Shown here in pieces: positions 62,100 to 64,000 of a DNA stretch of 64,000 bases. A program made the translations under genes and the position numbers. Source of the stretch: Pseudomonadota bacterium. Lineage in GTDB: Bacteria; Pseudomonadota; Alphaproteobacteria; Sneathiellales; Sneathiellaceae. The notes under the pieces are model-generated. The model had not been told where the DNA came from and made no database searches. It saw only the letters and a list, made by a program, of their open reading frames with translations. The stretch lies in assembly GCA_024743055.1 (NCBI GenBank), contig JANSXH010000007.1, forward strand, positions 1 to 64,000. The letters run 5' to 3'. Within the stretch, counting starts at the first letter, position 1, and each line of letters opens with the position of its first letter.

Positions 62100-63332
62100 T
62101 TAGAGATCAGGTGCAAGCGGGACGTCGATTGAACCATCGAGGAATTTCTTAGGTCCCTCCGCGTTCGGCATGACATCCCATTCAAAAATATCTGTCGGCA
62201 ACCAGAGGGTTGCACATGCATTTGGTATATCGACAACCCCGGATATGTGGCCTTGAACAGGTGCTGTTCCAAGAATGGCATAGGCTTGTGCCCCGGTATA
62301 CCCGAACTTCTTCAAGTACTCGATCGCGTTTAGACAAGCCATGCGGTAAGCAATGTGAACATCAAGGTAATGCTGCTCACCGGCTTCATCAACGGAAATT
62401 CCTTCGAAGATCAAATAGTCATCATATTTCGGTGCGATTGGCGATGGCCTGAAAATGGGATTCTTGATCCCATACTTCTGCACGCCCTCTTTGATAAGGG
62501 AGACCTTGATATGAAGCCAGCCTGCCATTTCGATAGCACCGCAGAAAGTGATTTCGCCATCGCCCTGACTGAAATGAAGGTCGCCCATGGAAAGACCGGC
62601 GCCGTCAACATAAACCGGAAAATAAATTTTTGACCCGCGGGAGAGATCCTTGATGTCACAGTTTCCACCGTGCTCTCTGGGCGGAACCGTTCTGGCCGCT
62701 TCCGCCGCAGCTTGGGCCTTGGCTTCCCCAGTCATCTTACCCATATGCGCAGTTGGACCGCCATCTGGTAAGGTGGCAAGTTCCGGAACCCGGTCCGGGT
62801 CTGTCGCCACGAGCGCACTCTCCCGGCTATTCCACATATCAAGCATGTTCTTGTCCGGAAGGCATCCAATTAATCCTGGATGGATCAGCCCGGCATATCT
62901 TACTCCAGGAACATGCCGGGATTTTGTAAACATCCCTTCAAAGTCCCAGATGGACTTTTGGGCTTCCGGGAAATGATCGGTTAGAAATCCACCTCCGTTC
63001 TGCTTAGAGAAAAATCCGTTGAACCCCCAAAGACTCTCCTCTTTAGTCCCAATATCAAGGATATCAACGACCAGTAAGTCACCAGGCTCAGCCCCCTCAA
63101 CACCGATTGGTCCTGAAAGATAGTGAACCTGCGCGAGTTCTACATCGCGAACATCAGAGGCATCGTCATCATTCTTGATCTGACCGCCCGTCCAGTCATA
63201 TGTCTCGACTTTAAAATCATCTCCTGGCTTAACCCAAACGGCCATGGGAATATCAGGATGCCAACGGTTATGTATGTTCTCATTTGTGAGAGGGCTTTCG
63301 CTCAAGTCCACTTCAATTAGGGTATCAGTCAT
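62100..63332 (-). CDS. fmdA: formamidase (acetamidase/formamidase family)
   Basis: 410 aa, full family length. Characteristic segments are TRSRHVPGVRYAGLIHPGLIG, VPPREHGGNCDIKDLSRGSKIYFPV and DLHFSQGDGEITFCGAIEMAG. It hydrolyses formamide (and acetamide to a lesser degree) to the acid and ammonia in the cytoplasm, probably with zinc. It is 29 bp after the UrtE-type ATPase gene, so uptake and hydrolysis of short amides are linked. Confidence 0.94.
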   Translation of the reverse strand: MTDTLIEVDLSESPLTNENIHNRWHPDIPMAVWVKPGDDFKVETYDWTGGQIKNDDDASDVRDVELAQVHYLSGPIGVEGAEPGDLLVVDILDIGTKEESLWGFNGFFSKQNGGGFLTDHFPEAQKSIWDFEGMFTKSRHVPGVRYAGLIHPGLIGCLPDKNMLDMWNSRESALVATDPDRVPELATLPDGGPTAHMGKMTGEAKAQAAAEAARTVPPREHGGNCDIKDLSRGSKIYFPVYVDGAGLSMGDLHFSQGDGEITFCGAIEMAGWLHIKVSLIKEGVQKYGIKNPIFRPSPIAPKYDDYLIFEGISVDEAGEQHYLDVHIAYRMACLNAIEYLKKFGYTGAQAYAILGTAPVQGHISGVVDIPNACATLWLPTDIFEWDVMPNAEGPKKFLDGSIDVPLAPDL

Positions 63333-63361
63333 TTTACCTCCTCAGGCTTACCAGTGATTAA

Positions 63362-64000
63362 TTAGACGGACAGGAATTTCGAGACTTTTTCTTCGTCGAT
63401 GCCATCGCGTGGTGCTTCATGCACAAATTCTCCATTTTCAAGAACCAAAACCCGATCTGCGACATCAAGCGCGAAGCTAAGAACCTGCTCAGACACGATG
63501 ATGGAAAGGCCTCGTTCGTCGCGTATACGGCGTAAAGTTCGTGCCATTTCCCGAATGATAGATGGCTGGATCCCTTCTGTTGGTTCGTCCAGTAACAGGA
63601 CCTTGGGATTTGATGCTAAAGCCCGAGCTATGGCTAACTGCTGTTGTTGGCCGCCAGAGAGGTTCCCGCCCCGACGCGACTTCATTTCAACTAAAACCGG
63701 AAAAAGCTCGTAGATATCGTCATTGACCGTTTTGTTTCCTGTGACAATCAGGCCCGTTTCGACATTTTCTTGTACCGTCATGGTTGAGAAAATCTGGCGG
63801 CCTTGCGGTACATAGGCGATCCCTTTCTCCACGCGCTCGTAAGACTTCAGGTTCTCAATTGCCATGCCATCCACAGACACACTTCCGTTCTTTGTTGGGA
63901 TGATCCCCATGAGAGTTTTCATGAGAGTTGTTTTTCCCATGCCGTTGCGGCCCATAACCGCGACAATCTCTCCTGGAGAGACAGCAAAATTCAGTCCGTG
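63362..64000 (-). CDS. urtE: urea/short-chain-amide ABC transporter ATP-binding protein, UrtE class, 5' truncated by window
   Basis: The frame is open to base 64000 and continues outside; 213 codons are visible, of ~230 expected. Walker [10 protein letters not shown], signature LSGGQQQQ, Walker B VLLLDEPTEGIQPS, and the end EEKVSKFLSV match UrtE/FmdF-type ATPases of urea and short-chain amide transporters. With formamidase directly downstream, import of formamide/acetamide or urea is the likely role. The rest of the transporter should lie just beyond the window edge. Confidence 0.9.
   Translation of the reverse strand, partial: HGLNFAVSPGEIVAVMGRNGMGKTTLMKTLMGIIPTKNGSVSVDGMAIENLKSYERVEKGIAYVPQGRQIFSTMTVQENVETGLIVTGNKTVNDDIYELFPVLVEMKSRRGGNLSGGQQQQLAIARALASNPKVLLLDEPTEGIQPSIIREMARTLRRIRDERGLSIIVSEQVLSFALDVADRVLVLENGEFVHEAPRDGIDEEKVSKFLSV

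Noticed and set aside
62039-62281. N-terminal 81-codon extension of FmdB
   Set aside because: It overlaps fmdA on the same strand and the terminator; AGGAG before the ATG at 62038 and the zinc-ribbon start support the short form.
1-64000. CRISPR array, tRNA, IS element or prophage genes
   Set aside because: Scanning by eye found no regularly spaced repeats, cloverleaf sequence, transposase or phage structural gene.

Overview
The window looks like chromosomal DNA of an alphaproteobacterium of moderate GC content, probably marine or host-associated. The sorbitol/mannitol operon has the gene order of Rhodobacter-type smo operons, there is a Fur-box-controlled heme operon with hemP, a BufA/DUF692 (bufferin) cluster, and a urea/amide ABC transporter next to formamidase. 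Sneathiella- or Kiloniella-like genomes are my best guess, but nothing here fixes the genus. Almost every gene lies on the minus strand in long operons with 4- to 14-bp overlaps. No rRNA, tRNA, IS element, phage gene or CRISPR array was seen.

Layout. (1) 1-1278: 3' part of an MFS/lysophospholipid acyltransferase fusion. (2) 1480-14150: an 11-gene minus-strand operon with a PotABCD-type transporter, two SDRs, a NodB-fold deacetylase/cyclic-amide hydrolase, a CobW metallochaperone with a small MCGLCG protein, and an asparaginase. Divergent to it are a GntR regulator with two winged-helix domains and a solute-binding-protein homologue without signal peptide. (3) 14627-23737: sorbitol/mannitol operon (HAD phosphatase, SmoC-like repressor, smoEFGK, smoS, mtlK, fructokinase). 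(4) 23911-26488: MAPEG protein, MDR reductase and divergent LysR. (5) 26709-44589: the most unusual part. A 12-gene operon runs from LivHMKG and a LivF-UPF0261 (Tm-1 N-half) fusion through a phosphoenolpyruvate-hydrolase-family TIM barrel (Tm-1 C-half), a flotillin, two SRPBCC proteins (one fused to a quinone oxidoreductase), an FAH-family hydrolase, an alpha/beta hydrolase and a binuclear amidohydrolase. Divergent are an FCD-GntR regulator beside a perfect palindrome, a degenerate TIM-barrel paralogue, and a TIM-barrel/degenerate-AAA+/Fis regulator. (6) 44886-48876: bufferin cluster (bufA, bufB, bufC, DoxX) with a YHS protein and divergent TetR. (7) 49070-50766: lumazine-binding/SnoaL-like protein, TetR and tautomerase sharing an operator-like word. 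(8) 50967-58915: heme uptake operon hemP-hmuR-tonB-hmuS-exbB-exbD-hmuTUV behind a Fur box. (9) 59213-64000: Old Yellow Enzyme, DUF547 protein, fmdB, fmdA and the 3' part of a UrtE-type ATPase.

How it fits together. The window is dominated by uptake-plus-catabolism cassettes for small organic compounds, each with its own regulator, and metal homeostasis systems for heme iron and probably copper. The best candidate for an undescribed system is block 5. The two halves of the plant antiviral protein Tm-1 appear as adjacent overlapping genes, the N-half is fused to an ABC ATPase, and the C-half fold recurs as a degenerate orphan and as the sensor-like domain of a neighbouring regulator. I infer a dedicated import and degradation pathway for an unknown amide- or ring-containing substrate.
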